From NCBI GenBank assembly GCA_016786865.1, contig JAEUVE010000019.1, positions 124,001 through 188,000 of the forward strand: 64,000 nucleotides of DNA. The letters run 5' to 3'. The stretch comes from Sediminibacterium sp. GTDB lineage: Bacteria; Bacteroidota; Bacteroidia; Chitinophagales; Chitinophagaceae. This document shows positions 43,372 through 52,625 of the stretch, one piece after another (the stretch's first letter is position 1; every line of letters starts with the position of its first letter). The notes under the pieces were generated by a model. The model was not told where the DNA came from and made no database searches. It saw only the letters and a list, made by a program, of their open reading frames with translations. The position numbers were made by a program, and so were the translations under genes.

Positions 43372-44625
43372 ATGAAGAAATTATTGCTTATCTGCTTTTT
43401 GATCGGTTTCACAGGAAATATCCTTTTACAGGCACAGAATCTGCCAATTTTACCCGCTGCACATCGCACGGAGGCCTATCTTCCACTGTTAAAAGGTAAA
43501 AAAGTGGGCATTTTCGCCAATCATACTGCAACCATTGGTAAAACCCACCTGGTAGACAGCCTCCAAAAACTGGGCATCAACATCACTGTGGCATTTGGCC
43601 CCGAACATGGATTCAGGGGTACGGCAGATGCCGGTGAAAAAGTAGACAACTACACCGATCCGGCTACCGGTATTCCGGTTATTTCGCTGTATGGCAAAAA
43701 AAGAAAGCCTTCTGCGGAGGACCTGAAAAATGTAGATGTGCTGCTCTTCGATATACAGGATGTGGGCGTACGCTTCTATACATTCATCTCCTCCCTGCAG
43801 GAATTCATGGAAGCTGCCTTTGAAAACAATAAGCCACTGCTGGTACTCGACAGACCCAATCCCAATGGATTTTATGTAGATGGCCCCGTACTGGATACCG
43901 CCTACAGAAGTTTTGTGGGCATGCAACCGGTTCCTGTTGTTTATGGCATGACCATCGGAGAATATGCGCTGATGATTGCGGGAGAAAAATGGCTTACTCC
44001 AAAAGCCAATACCCAGTATGAATACTATAAAAGAGCAGCAAAGACCAAAGACACTGCATTTCATTTTCAGGTAATCAAATGCGCCAACTATACGCACAAG
44101 AGCAAATACGAACTGCCTGTTAAGCCATCCCCGAACCTGCCCGATATGTCGGCCATTTACTGGTATGCCAGCACTTGTTTTTTTGAAGGCACCGTACTAA
44201 GCGAAGGAAGAGGCACCGATCATCCTTTTGCCATTTTCGGACACCCATCTCTGCCCGCTTCCCTCTATGCATTTACGCCAAGCAGCAGAGACGGCGCCAA
44301 AGAGCCCAAACTTAAAAATCAGCTCAGCTATGGTTGGAATATTCATGGCAACAGCAAGGATGTTCTGAAAAAATTAAACAACCGCCTGCACATCGAATTT
44401 CTGGTGGATGCCTACAGATTATTTCCACAGAAAGACAGCTTTTTCATCCGGCCCAAAAACGGACAACCGCTGAACTATTTCTTCAACAAATTGGCCGGCA
44501 GCGATGCATTAAGACAGCAACTGATTGCTGGTACTTCTGCTACAGCCATTCGTGCCAGCTGGCAACCTCAACTGAACGAGTTTAAGAAAATCCGGAAGAA
44601 ATACCTGCTCTATCAGGATTTTTAA
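43372..44625 (+). CDS. namZ: Exo-beta-N-acetylmuramidase NamZ family (DUF1343)
   Basis: A 417-residue exported protein with a signal peptide ([20 protein letters not shown], cleaved near AQN). The DUF1343 signature runs through [55 protein letters not shown] and [10 protein letters not shown]. Characterised members release terminal MurNAc from peptidoglycan fragments, suggesting a role in cell-wall recycling. fmt follows 53 bases later from its own promoter-like box. Confidence 0.9.
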   Translation: MKKLLLICFLIGFTGNILLQAQNLPILPAAHRTEAYLPLLKGKKVGIFANHTATIGKTHLVDSLQKLGINITVAFGPEHGFRGTADAGEKVDNYTDPATGIPVISLYGKKRKPSAEDLKNVDVLLFDIQDVGVRFYTFISSLQEFMEAAFENNKPLLVLDRPNPNGFYVDGPVLDTAYRSFVGMQPVPVVYGMTIGEYALMIAGEKWLTPKANTQYEYYKRAAKTKDTAFHFQVIKCANYTHKSKYELPVKPSPNLPDMSAIYWYASTCFFEGTVLSEGRGTDHPFAIFGHPSLPASLYAFTPSSRDGAKEPKLKNQLSYGWNIHGNSKDVLKKLNNRLHIEFLVDAYRLFPQKDSFFIRPKNGQPLNYFFNKLAGSDALRQQLIAGTSATAIRASWQPQLNEFKKIRKKYLLYQDF

Positions 44626-44649
44626 TGCAGGGAGCGATTTGCTTAGCAG

Positions 44650-44657
44650 TACATTTG
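44650..44657 (+). promoter_or_regulatory. -7 box (TAnnTTTG) for fmt
   Basis: TACATTTG lies 6 bases before an in-frame ATG at 44664 and 21 bases before the ATG at 44679. Transcription starting about 7 bases downstream of the box would exclude the first ATG as a normal start, supporting 44679. Confidence 0.4.
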
Positions 44658-44678
44658 CAGCAAATGAAGAACGGAACT

Positions 44679-45605
44679 ATGGCTGATCTGCGGATTGTTT
44701 TTATGGGTACCCCTGATTTTGCGGTTGCTTCACTGGATGCACTGGTGAATGCAGGTTATCGGATTGTTGGTGTGGTAACTGCACCGGATAAACCGGCAGG
44801 AAGAGGCATGAAATTAACAGAGAGCGCTGTAAAAAAATATGCAGTGGAGAAAAACCTGCCGGTACTGCAACCGGAAAAGCTGAGGGACCCTGCATTTATT
44901 GAAGCTTTGCGTAATTTAAAGGCCGACCTGCAGGTAGTGGTTGCGTTCAGAATGCTCCCGGAAATGGTCTGGAACATGCCGCCCATGGGCACCATCAATG
45001 TACATGGCTCTTTACTGCCCGATTACCGGGGAGCGGCGCCCATCAACTGGGCAGTAATCAATGGTGAAAAAACAACCGGCGTTACTACCTTCAAATTAAA
45101 ACATGAAATAGATACGGGCGATATTCTGTTGCAGGAGCGTATGGATATTGGCGAAAATGAAACTGCTACAGAAGTACACGACAGGATGAAAATCATCGGG
45201 GCCAATCTGCTGGTAAAAACCATCCGCGAACTGGAAGCAGGCAATATAACTGAACAACCCCAACAACAAAAAACCGAACCCAAACACGCACCCAAACTAT
45301 TTACCAAAGATTGTGAAATTGACTGGAACAGACCGGTACAAGCCATTCACAACCAGGTGCGCGGACTCGCTGTTTTTCCGGGAGCATTGACCAAACTGGA
45401 TGGAAAGATTCTGAAAATATACAGCAGCCTTCCGGAAATCAAATCACACGGAGATGCGCCTGGCACTGTTGTAACGGATGGAAAATCCTTTCTGAAATTT
45501 GCCTGCGCCGACGGATACCTACTGGTGAATGACCTTCAGCTGGAAGGAAAAAAAAGAATGCAGACCACAGATTTTCTGAGAGGATACCGACCCGGCAGTC
45601 TGTAA
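44679..45605 (+). CDS. fmt: Methionyl-tRNA formyltransferase
   Basis: Formylates initiator Met-tRNA. The 308-residue protein starts MADLRIVFMGTPDFAVASL, as the family does. It has the catalytic block INVHGSLLPDYRGAAPINWA (Asn, His and downstream Asp in HEIDTGDIL) and a C-terminal OB-like tRNA-binding domain (VRGLAVFPGA). ATGs at 44664 and 44679 are both in frame; the second is chosen from the family start and the position of the promoter-like box. Confidence 0.95.
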   Translation: MADLRIVFMGTPDFAVASLDALVNAGYRIVGVVTAPDKPAGRGMKLTESAVKKYAVEKNLPVLQPEKLRDPAFIEALRNLKADLQVVVAFRMLPEMVWNMPPMGTINVHGSLLPDYRGAAPINWAVINGEKTTGVTTFKLKHEIDTGDILLQERMDIGENETATEVHDRMKIIGANLLVKTIRELEAGNITEQPQQQKTEPKHAPKLFTKDCEIDWNRPVQAIHNQVRGLAVFPGALTKLDGKILKIYSSLPEIKSHGDAPGTVVTDGKSFLKFACADGYLLVNDLQLEGKKRMQTTDFLRGYRPGSL

Positions 45606-45622
45606 TTAAACAGGCGCGAGGT

Positions 45623-46345
45623 TTATTTAGCGATAGCAGCTTTCAGCTCTTCGAGGGATACGATACCCTGTTTACGCCAAGTTTCCTTACCATCCTTAAA
45701 CACAATGAAAGTTGGCAGTGACTCGAATTTCAGCGCTTTCATCACTGTTACATCATTTCCACCATCTACTTTAATGAGGTTATAGGCATTGGGCAGGTCT
45801 TTTTGCAATTGCTGCAATACCGGCTCCATTTTTACACAGGGCGGACACCATTCTGCACCAATATCTACCAGGGCAACTTTTGCTCCCTTGACCATCGATT
45901 CAAAAGCAGCCAGCGACAATTCTGCAACAGCCTCCTGTGCAATCAATGGTTTATTGTCCATTTTCCAGAGTGCAATACCTCCTTTTAAATTGTACAACTG
46001 TTTAAATCCTTTCTGGGCCAGTTCTTCCATGGCCTGCGCACTTCTTATACCGGAAGCGCAGTACAATAATACAGGCCTGTTTTTATCGAGGTACTGTGTT
46101 CTGTCTTCGAACTGTGCCTTGTCCATCCAATTGGCCTGGAGGGCATTTTTCATATGCGCATTTTTGTATTCTGCTGCGGTACGTACGTCGAGGATCTGTA
46201 CATTGGGATCCTTCATTTTCTGCTCAAACTCCGCAGTACCAAGTGTACCGGTCTGTGCCTGTTCTACACCTGCCTCCTGGGGCTGACTGTTGCTGCTACA
46301 AGCCAGCGAAAAAATTGCTGCAAATAAGAGGGATAAATATTTCAT
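45623..46345 (-). CDS. Lipoprotein with fused rhodanese and thioredoxin domains
   Basis: A 240-residue envelope protein. The lipobox is FSLAC (Cys16). Residues about 35-135 form a rhodanese domain with active-site C96 in YCASGIRS, and 145-240 a thioredoxin domain with C167-P-P-C170 (AEWCPPCVKM) and cis-proline in SLPTFIVF. The fusion suggests a sulfurtransferase whose persulfide is resolved by its own thioredoxin, or a redox sensor on the periplasmic side; neither is shown. It starts one base after the LysM gene's stop and is the last gene of a long minus-strand run. Confidence 0.9.
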   Translation of the reverse strand: MKYLSLLFAAIFSLACSSNSQPQEAGVEQAQTGTLGTAEFEQKMKDPNVQILDVRTAAEYKNAHMKNALQANWMDKAQFEDRTQYLDKNRPVLLYCASGIRSAQAMEELAQKGFKQLYNLKGGIALWKMDNKPLIAQEAVAELSLAAFESMVKGAKVALVDIGAEWCPPCVKMEPVLQQLQKDLPNAYNLIKVDGGNDVTVMKALKFESLPTFIVFKDGKETWRKQGIVSLEELKAAIAK

Positions 46346-46346
46346 G

Positions 46347-47492
46347 TTATTGGTAATAAGTAATGTTGATGGTAAATACCGCTGCGCTCATACCCAGCGC
46401 CTGCGCGGCTGCATTGCTCATGCGAAGCAGCATATCATCTGCTCCCCTGATACCCGGCAGTGGTCCCAAAACCCTTGCACAGATGGATTTCTTATTGGCA
46501 GCAGTAATTCGGACAATGGTACCGGGAAGCACATTGTTCATGAGTACATAAAATTTCCGGTCTGTAACTCCGCTCAGGGTTTTAAAAACACCGGCCTGTC
46601 CGCTGCCTGCATAGGCTGTGCCTGTTTGTGCACTTCCTGCATAATAAGCGCCAAAAAAGCCCTCATCGTTGGTCTTGGGTGTATAGGCAATTTCTTCTTC
46701 GGAGATTCTCACTTCATCGGTAGGAGCCTGCACCTGATTTCCGGCTGCATTGTTTTTGGTGTTGGCAGCTGCCTCCGCTTCCTTTCTGGCTTTTTCCTGC
46801 GCTGCAGCCAGCAACAACAATTCATTCTCGGAGAGTGGTTTCATTTCGCCCTTGAGTTCCCTGGCCCCATCCACAACTGCATCCATCACATTGGGGTTTT
46901 TCAACGGAGCAACCACCGTATCTGCCGGACGTTTATTACCAGGCAAAGGCAGGGGTTGAACCGGCTGTACTTTGGCTGGTGTAACTGCCTGTGGCTTTAC
47001 CACCGGAAAAGGATCTTTGGCCACGGTATGCTGCAAAACAGACTGGGCCGTTCCGTTAACATAACCCACAATTATCGCCTGGCCATCTTTTACGATATCA
47101 GTTTTAAGGTCGTTCCAGGTCCGCATGGAAGCAACCGGTACTTTAAAATACTGCTGGCTAAGGCGGAACAGGTTGTCTCCCTTCCGTGCAATATGGTAAA
47201 CCGGTATGCTGTTTTCGTCTTCCGGACTATGGCCCAGGTTTTCTGCAGTAAGCTGAATCTTAAGGCGGCTGCCCAATTGCAGTCCTGCATTGGCGTTCAT
47301 GTTGTTGTATTGGGCCAGTTGCCGGGGCGTAAAGCCATATAACCTTCCAATGCTCGACAAAGATTCCTTCTCCATCACCTGATGAATTACATAATAGTTT
47401 CCGGCACTTCCCTGAACCACCAGTTTATCCTGGGCCTGCAGGAAGGTGATCCCACACAACAGTACCAATAAAAGTATTTTTTTCAACACCAT
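46347..47492 (-). CDS. Exported protein with two LysM domains and an RlpA-like C-terminus
   Basis: A 381-residue protein with a signal peptide (ending LQAQ near residue 20). Two LysM-type segments follow: YVIHQVMEKESLSSIGRLYG (about 30-75) and YHIARKGDNLFRLSQQYF (about 92-140). A low-complexity linker rich in Pro, Lys and Ala leads to a C-terminal domain (about 285-381). That domain resembles the RlpA-like double-psi beta-barrel: GTIVRITAANKKSICARVLG, then MLLRMSNAAAQALGM. LysM binds peptidoglycan; the barrel could be a lytic transglycosylase relative, though catalysis is not evident. Confidence 0.8.
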   Translation of the reverse strand: MVLKKILLLVLLCGITFLQAQDKLVVQGSAGNYYVIHQVMEKESLSSIGRLYGFTPRQLAQYNNMNANAGLQLGSRLKIQLTAENLGHSPEDENSIPVYHIARKGDNLFRLSQQYFKVPVASMRTWNDLKTDIVKDGQAIIVGYVNGTAQSVLQHTVAKDPFPVVKPQAVTPAKVQPVQPLPLPGNKRPADTVVAPLKNPNVMDAVVDGARELKGEMKPLSENELLLLAAAQEKARKEAEAAANTKNNAAGNQVQAPTDEVRISEEEIAYTPKTNDEGFFGAYYAGSAQTGTAYAGSGQAGVFKTLSGVTDRKFYVLMNNVLPGTIVRITAANKKSICARVLGPLPGIRGADDMLLRMSNAAAQALGMSAAVFTINITYYQ

Positions 47493-47514
47493 GAATCTTC
47501 GAATATGTGTAAAG

Positions 47515-48870
47515 TTAATCTTTTAATATTCTCCACTCCGCAGGGTAGTAATTATTCACCCTGTTCGGCAAAACTTTTACCCAACCCAGGCAAACCCCGC
47601 TGTATTGAAGCAGGCTCCAACCCACCGGGGCTTCCAGTTGCAGCTCTTTTCTGCGGAGGTATTGCAGGGCCTGATCCTTATCCACGACAGTCATCCGCAA
47701 GCTGGTCTTATCCAATATAGATACGGCCAGTTCATGGGCAGGAATCAGGTCCTTTCCCTTGATGCTACCAATTTCAGTGCCAGCTTTTTTAATGTACAGG
47801 GTCGAAGCCAGTTGCTGGAGGTTGTTCTGGAACCCGGAAGGGAAGAGCCGGATGGCTTCCTGCTGTTTAAAAGTGGTATATCCGTCGGGTATCGGATAAA
47901 ATGCTTCCAGGGTGGCTGCTTCTGCCCGGGAGGGCTTAACCAGCTGTTGTTCCTTCAGGCGGGAACCAGTTTCTACCACTGTTTTACGAAAGGCTGCTGC
48001 AAAGAACCCTTCTCCCGCTACCCGATTGGGATAAAAACGAAATCCGGCTGCGCCGCTTTTGTCCGAAGTGGTTTCTATAATATTCCATGCTGCAGGAACA
48101 GGCACCTGCAAGGATTTCATTCCTTTTTCCGCAACCAGCCAGTCGGCAATCTGTTCATCTTCTTCCTCGGAATAAGAACAGGTAGAATAAATCAGCAGAC
48201 CGCCTTCTTTCAATGCAGGTAAAACTGAAGCCAGGATTCTTTCCTGTCGCTGGCTGCAATGCAGCACGTTCTGTTCACTCCACTCTGCTATGGCAGAAGG
48301 ATCTTTTCTGAACAGGCCACTTCCGCTGCAGGGAGCATCCACCACAATCACATCAAAGAATCCCTCCAGTTTGGCAAAATGATCCGGATCATTGTTGGTG
48401 GCCACCACATTGGGCTGCCCCCATTTGGTCAGGTTCTCTACCAGTATAGCCGAGCGTGATTTAATGACTTCATTCGATACCACCAGACCGTCTGCAAAAT
48501 AGGTGGAGAGCAGTGTGCTCTTTCCTCCGGGAGCCGCACAGAGATCCAGTACTTTTTTTCCTGCCGTATCCGTACCTGCGAGTTGCTGGAGGATATACCA
48601 TAAAAACATACTGCTGGCTTCCTGCACATAATAGGCGCCGCCATGAAATGCAGGATCAAAGGTAAAAAAAGGACGTTCCTTTAAATACCAGGCATGATCG
48701 CACCAGGGCAGGCTGCGATCGTATACCTCTTTCAGGGTATCCGATGGCTTGAACGGATTTAAACGGATGGACGTTACCTGTTCCCCCGACTGATGTACCG
48801 CTTCGAAGGCGGAACGATCAAATCCTTTTACATGGCTTAAGGCCGAAAGTAATTCGTTGGGTAATTGCAA
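47515..48870 (-). CDS. RsmF/NOL1-type RNA cytosine-C5 methyltransferase
   Basis: A 451-residue SAM-dependent methyltransferase for rRNA or tRNA. Motif I is VLDLCAAPGGKSTLL. The two catalytic cysteines lie in VVDAPCSGSGLFRKD and IYSTCSYSEEEDE. A C-terminal RsmF-like domain (about 300-451) with a PUA-like end follows. The start is TTG at 48870: the frame is closed by a stop two codons upstream, there is no usable ATG nearby, and the protein begins QLPNELLSALSHVKGFD, as relatives do. It follows pntB by 19 bases. Confidence 0.88.
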   Translation of the reverse strand: MQLPNELLSALSHVKGFDRSAFEAVHQSGEQVTSIRLNPFKPSDTLKEVYDRSLPWCDHAWYLKERPFFTFDPAFHGGAYYVQEASSMFLWYILQQLAGTDTAGKKVLDLCAAPGGKSTLLSTYFADGLVVSNEVIKSRSAILVENLTKWGQPNVVATNNDPDHFAKLEGFFDVIVVDAPCSGSGLFRKDPSAIAEWSEQNVLHCSQRQERILASVLPALKEGGLLIYSTCSYSEEEDEQIADWLVAEKGMKSLQVPVPAAWNIIETTSDKSGAAGFRFYPNRVAGEGFFAAAFRKTVVETGSRLKEQQLVKPSRAEAATLEAFYPIPDGYTTFKQQEAIRLFPSGFQNNLQQLASTLYIKKAGTEIGSIKGKDLIPAHELAVSILDKTSLRMTVVDKDQALQYLRRKELQLEAPVGWSLLQYSGVCLGWVKVLPNRVNNYYPAEWRILKD

Positions 48871-48889
48871 ATGCTATTTTTTATGCAAG

Positions 48890-50296
48890 CTACAAACTCT
48901 TGATTTCTGCCACCAATTTTTGCAGTGCAGCTTTTGCATCACCAAAAAGCATGGAGGTTTTGGGCTGGAAGAACAGGGCATTTTCTATACCGGCATATCC
49001 GGGTTTCATGCTTCGCTTGTTCACGATAACGGTTTTAGCCTGCTCCACTTCCAGGATCGGCATGCCATAAATAGGCGATGCAGGATCTGTTTTGGCTGCG
49101 GGATTCACCACATCATTTGCACCCAGTATCAGTACCACATCGGTTGATTTGAATTCGTCGTTGGCCTGCTCCATTTCCATGAGCTTGTCGTAGTTCACAT
49201 CGGCTTCTGCCAGCAGCACGTTCATGTGTCCTGGCATTCTTCCCGCAACCGGATGGATGGCATAACTTACTTCCACACCTTTTTCTTCCAGCAGCTTTTC
49301 CAGTTCATGACATACGTGTTGTGCCTGTGCCACTGCCAGTCCGTATCCGGGAACGATCATCACTTTATGCGCATAGCTCATGCATACGGCCGCATCACTC
49401 AGTGAAATTTCCTTATAATTACCGGTCACTGCCTGCTGTGTGCCTGTTGCACCTCCGCCGAAAGAACCGATTAATACATTCAGCAGACTCCGGTTCATGG
49501 CCTTACACATCAGGATGGTCAGCAGGGTTCCTGCCGCTCCCACCAATATACCTCCGGTGAGCATCACCTGGTTGCTGTAGAGGAATCCTCCACAGGCAGC
49601 AGCCACACCGGTAAAAGAGTTCAGCAAAGAAATCACCACGGGCATATCTGCGCCACCGATCGGAAGTACAAACAAGACACCATAAACCAGTGCCCCCAGC
49701 AATATCAGGTAAAAGAGAAACTGATTCTCAGGAGTAAGACCAATAATGAGATAGGCAGATAAAAGAATGATACCGGCGAACAACACCATATTAAATACCT
49801 GCTGGCCCCTGAAAGAAAAATCCTTCACCCGTCCATTCAGCTTTCCCCAGGCAATCATACTTCCTGCAAAGGAAATGGATCCGATCACCAGGCCGGCAAA
49901 TATGCTGAGATATGTAGCGTAAGGTACTGCTGCATCTGCATGAACCGCGGCAGTAATATGCTTGAACTCAATCACGGAAATCAGGGCTGCACAGGCGCCT
50001 CCCATTCCGTTAAAGAGACTCACCAGCTCGGGCATTGCAGTCATTTTCACCCGCTTTGCAGCCAATGTTCCAATGATGGTACCTATGACCAGCGCTGCAA
50101 AAATCCATCCGTAGTTATGCAGTTTCTCTCCATTCTCCTCATACAGAAAAATGGTTCCGAATATGGATACAGCCATACCGCCGGCTGCTACCAGATTGCC
50201 TTTACGGGCAGATTCCGGATGCGACAACATTTTTAATCCTATGATAAACGTGACCGAACCGATCAGGTAACAAAGTGTAAGCAGATTGATTTCCAT
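48890..50296 (-). CDS. pntB: NAD(P) transhydrogenase subunit beta
   Basis: A 468-residue subunit of the proton-translocating transhydrogenase. The N-terminal half has about eight or nine membrane helices. The C-terminal domain III binds NADP(H): VPGYGLAVAQAQHVCHEL, HPVAGRMPGHMNVLLAEADV and LILGANDVVNPAAKTDP are its hallmark loops. It is the third gene of pntAA-pntAB-pntB, with 2 bases after pntAB. The complex exchanges hydride between NADH and NADP+ driven by the proton gradient, supplying NADPH. Confidence 0.96.
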   Translation of the reverse strand: MEINLLTLCYLIGSVTFIIGLKMLSHPESARKGNLVAAGGMAVSIFGTIFLYEENGEKLHNYGWIFAALVIGTIIGTLAAKRVKMTAMPELVSLFNGMGGACAALISVIEFKHITAAVHADAAVPYATYLSIFAGLVIGSISFAGSMIAWGKLNGRVKDFSFRGQQVFNMVLFAGIILLSAYLIIGLTPENQFLFYLILLGALVYGVLFVLPIGGADMPVVISLLNSFTGVAAACGGFLYSNQVMLTGGILVGAAGTLLTILMCKAMNRSLLNVLIGSFGGGATGTQQAVTGNYKEISLSDAAVCMSYAHKVMIVPGYGLAVAQAQHVCHELEKLLEEKGVEVSYAIHPVAGRMPGHMNVLLAEADVNYDKLMEMEQANDEFKSTDVVLILGANDVVNPAAKTDPASPIYGMPILEVEQAKTVIVNKRSMKPGYAGIENALFFQPKTSMLFGDAKAALQKLVAEIKSL

Positions 50297-50298
50297 TG

Positions 50299-50607
50299 TT
50301 ATTTTTTCTTCTTAAACATTTCGAGCATTCTATCTGTCACCACAAACCCTCCCACCACATTCAATGTACCCAGCACCACGGCCAGAAAGCCGATGATCAG
50401 TGCTGCATAATTTCCGGCTTCCACCCTTCCCATCACTATGATGGCACCGATGATCACCACGCCATGTATGGCATTGGCGCCACTCATCAGCGGCGTATGC
50501 AATACGCTGGGCACCCTGCCAATGACCTCTATTCCCAGAAAAACGGAGAGTACAACAATGTAGATGATATCGATGTGCTGGTGGATATAACTTAAAACGG
50601 TTTCCAT
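50299..50607 (-). CDS. pntAB: NAD(P) transhydrogenase subunit alpha, membrane part
   Basis: A 102-residue membrane subunit with three helices: IYIVVLSVFLGIEVIGRVP, the central GANAIHGVVIIGAII and IIGFLAVVLGTLNVVGGFVV. VLHTPLMSGANAIHG is the conserved segment joining domains. In the three-subunit form of the enzyme this part is separate from the soluble NAD-binding subunit, as here. It follows pntAA by 5 bases. Confidence 0.93.
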   Translation of the reverse strand: METVLSYIHQHIDIIYIVVLSVFLGIEVIGRVPSVLHTPLMSGANAIHGVVIIGAIIVMGRVEAGNYAALIIGFLAVVLGTLNVVGGFVVTDRMLEMFKKKK

Positions 50608-50612
50608 GTGTA

Positions 50613-51749
50613 CTAAGGGTTTGTCTGTTTATTTAATTCACTGATACGCGGATTCACCACATTGCCATCGTGCGTAATGCAACATCCTTTCACAATATCA
50701 TCTTCAAAATTCAGGTTCAGCTGAGCCTCTTTACCAATGATGAGTTGCAGAAAGTTCAATACATTTTTACCATACATCTTACTGGCATCCCAGGGCATAT
50801 CGCTTGCCAGCTGGCTGTTTCCCACCAGGGTTACGCCATGCAGCTTTACAGTAGCATTGTTCTTTACACCAAACACATTTCCACCGGTAGCTGCGGCCAG
50901 GTCAATCACCACAGAACCCGGTTTCATTTGCTGCAACATTTCTTCTGTAACCAGCAACGGCGCAGTTTTTCCCTGCAACTGTGCTGTAGCAATAATAATA
51001 TCTGCTTTGGCTACTGCCTCGGTAAGGCGTTGTTTTTGTTTTTGTTTGTATTCTTCGGATTGCTCTACTGCATATCCCCCGGCTTTTGACGCATCCGCAG
51101 CGCCTTCTACTTCTATAAACTTTGCCCCCAGACTCATTACTTCTTCTTTCACAGCCGGCCTGGTATCCGACACTTCCACTACGGCACCCAGCCTTCGTGC
51201 TGTAGCAACAGCCTGTAATCCGGCAACCCCTGCGCCCAGGATCAACACCTTGGCTGGCGCAATACTTCCGGCAGCTGTCATGAACATGGGAAAATAACGC
51301 GGGAATAAATTGGCAGCAAGCAACACCGCTTTGTATCCTGCAATATTGGCCTGGCTGCTTAACACATCCATTGCCTGTGCACGCGTAGTGCGCGGAATCA
51401 TGTCCATACTGAAACTGGTGAGCTTTTGTTCGGACCAGTTCTGCATTAACCTGTACTGAAACAAAGGCTGATAAACGCCTATGAGCACAGCGCCCGGACG
51501 AATGGTTCCTGCAGCAGCTTCCGGAGGTGCCCAGTAGCTCAGCAGGATATCTGCCTCTTTCAATATTTTATTGCGGGATTCGATGGAAACTTTTTTTGCG
51601 GTATAAGCTGTATCTGCTGCATAAGCTGCTTCGCCCGCTCCCGATTCCAGCCAAACCGTATTTCCGTTTTTGATGAGCACTTCCGCCTGTTCAGGAAGGA
51701 TGGATACTCTTTGTTCTCCGTTCTGCTCTTTGAGAATTCCAATTATCAT
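50613..51749 (-). CDS. pntAA: NAD(P) transhydrogenase subunit alpha, soluble NAD-binding part
   Basis: A 378-residue AlaDH/PNT-family protein. MIIGILKEQNGEQRVSILPE is the normal N-terminus and fixes the ATG at 51749. The Rossmann motif is LILGAGVAGLQAVATARRLGA with the NAD-contacting D in VSDTRP. It binds NAD(H) as domain I of the transhydrogenase and is the first gene of the operon. About 80 bases separate it from the upstream methyltransferase gene on the same strand. Confidence 0.95.
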   Translation of the reverse strand: MIIGILKEQNGEQRVSILPEQAEVLIKNGNTVWLESGAGEAAYAADTAYTAKKVSIESRNKILKEADILLSYWAPPEAAAGTIRPGAVLIGVYQPLFQYRLMQNWSEQKLTSFSMDMIPRTTRAQAMDVLSSQANIAGYKAVLLAANLFPRYFPMFMTAAGSIAPAKVLILGAGVAGLQAVATARRLGAVVEVSDTRPAVKEEVMSLGAKFIEVEGAADASKAGGYAVEQSEEYKQKQKQRLTEAVAKADIIIATAQLQGKTAPLLVTEEMLQQMKPGSVVIDLAAATGGNVFGVKNNATVKLHGVTLVGNSQLASDMPWDASKMYGKNVLNFLQLIIGKEAQLNLNFEDDIVKGCCITHDGNVVNPRISELNKQTNP

Positions 51750-51827
51750 CTTTAAAGTTAAGCCATTTTTTGCATTAACCAGCTCAGGTTGGCCCAACAA
51801 AAAAAATGTTTTTGAATGTTTTTTTCG

Positions 51828-52625
51828 TTAAAAACGGACAATAAAGTCTTCTTTTTCTTTATGCTCTCTTCGCAAAAAAACCAGCCCGATGTAAAACAAA
51901 TCGATGGTCAAACTTACCCGCGGATCCCGCTTAACTTCCTCCCAGGCCTGCTCCATTTCGCGGCTCCAATGAATATCGTCCAGAATAATCAGGGTATTGG
52001 CGTGTGCCTTTCCCATTACCTGGTTAAAGTAGCGTATCGTAGGCTCGTAGCGGTGATTCCCGTCCAGGAAGGCGAAGTCGATTCGATCCAGCTTCGCCAG
52101 AGTTGGCGCAAGTGTTTGGTCAAAGTTGCCGGTAACCAGCTCAATATTGCCCAGGCCCAGTTGCCTGAAATTAGCTCCGGCAATATCCGCCACAGCGGCA
52201 GAGCCCTCCATGGTAATAACCCGTGCATTGCTGTTGGCCGCCGCAAGATAAGACGTGGTAATGCCGAGGGAAGTACCCAGTTCCAGTATGGTTTGAGGCG
52301 ATAAATGATTTACCAGCCGGAACAACAATTGTCCGAACTTTTTCGGCTTGAGCGATGAGGCTGCAATTGCAGCTATTTTCCGCACCGGTGATTTTTTTAC
52401 CCGGGAACCTGCTCCAAAATCTTCGATAGTGATTTCGGATGTCCAGGTGAGCAGTTCCTCTCGAAGGGCTTCAATGGGCTGATACATATAAAAGTCACGA
52501 TCATCGTTCAGTACCCGTGTGATCAGCTCAAAAACAAAGGGAGAATGCACACCATGGCCTTTTCCGTTGGAAGCCGTACAATAATACCGGATATACCGTA
52601 AAGCCAGTTGCGCGGGTGTATACAT
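51828..52625 (-). CDS. Class I SAM-dependent methyltransferase (CmcI/O-methyltransferase-like)
   Basis: A 265-residue protein. The N-terminal YTPAQLALRYIRYYCTASNG and GHGVHSPFVFELI form a segment I know from a Bacteroidota-specific methyltransferase group. The SAM-binding region is TILELGTSLGITTSYLA, with acidic residues in ITMEGS and FLDGNHRYEPTI later in the fold. The substrate is unknown. The ATG at 52625 shares one base with the stop of the upstream membrane-protein gene, implying translational coupling. Confidence 0.85.
   Translation of the reverse strand: MYTPAQLALRYIRYYCTASNGKGHGVHSPFVFELITRVLNDDRDFYMYQPIEALREELLTWTSEITIEDFGAGSRVKKSPVRKIAAIAASSLKPKKFGQLLFRLVNHLSPQTILELGTSLGITTSYLAAANSNARVITMEGSAAVADIAGANFRQLGLGNIELVTGNFDQTLAPTLAKLDRIDFAFLDGNHRYEPTIRYFNQVMGKAHANTLIILDDIHWSREMEQAWEEVKRDPRVSLTIDLFYIGLVFLRREHKEKEDFIVRF

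Noticed and set aside
46290..47342. A 350-codon plus-strand open frame opposite the LysM/RlpA-like gene
   Set aside because: The opposite strand encodes a signal peptide, LysM domains and a barrel; this frame is rich in Cys and His with no recognisable domain.
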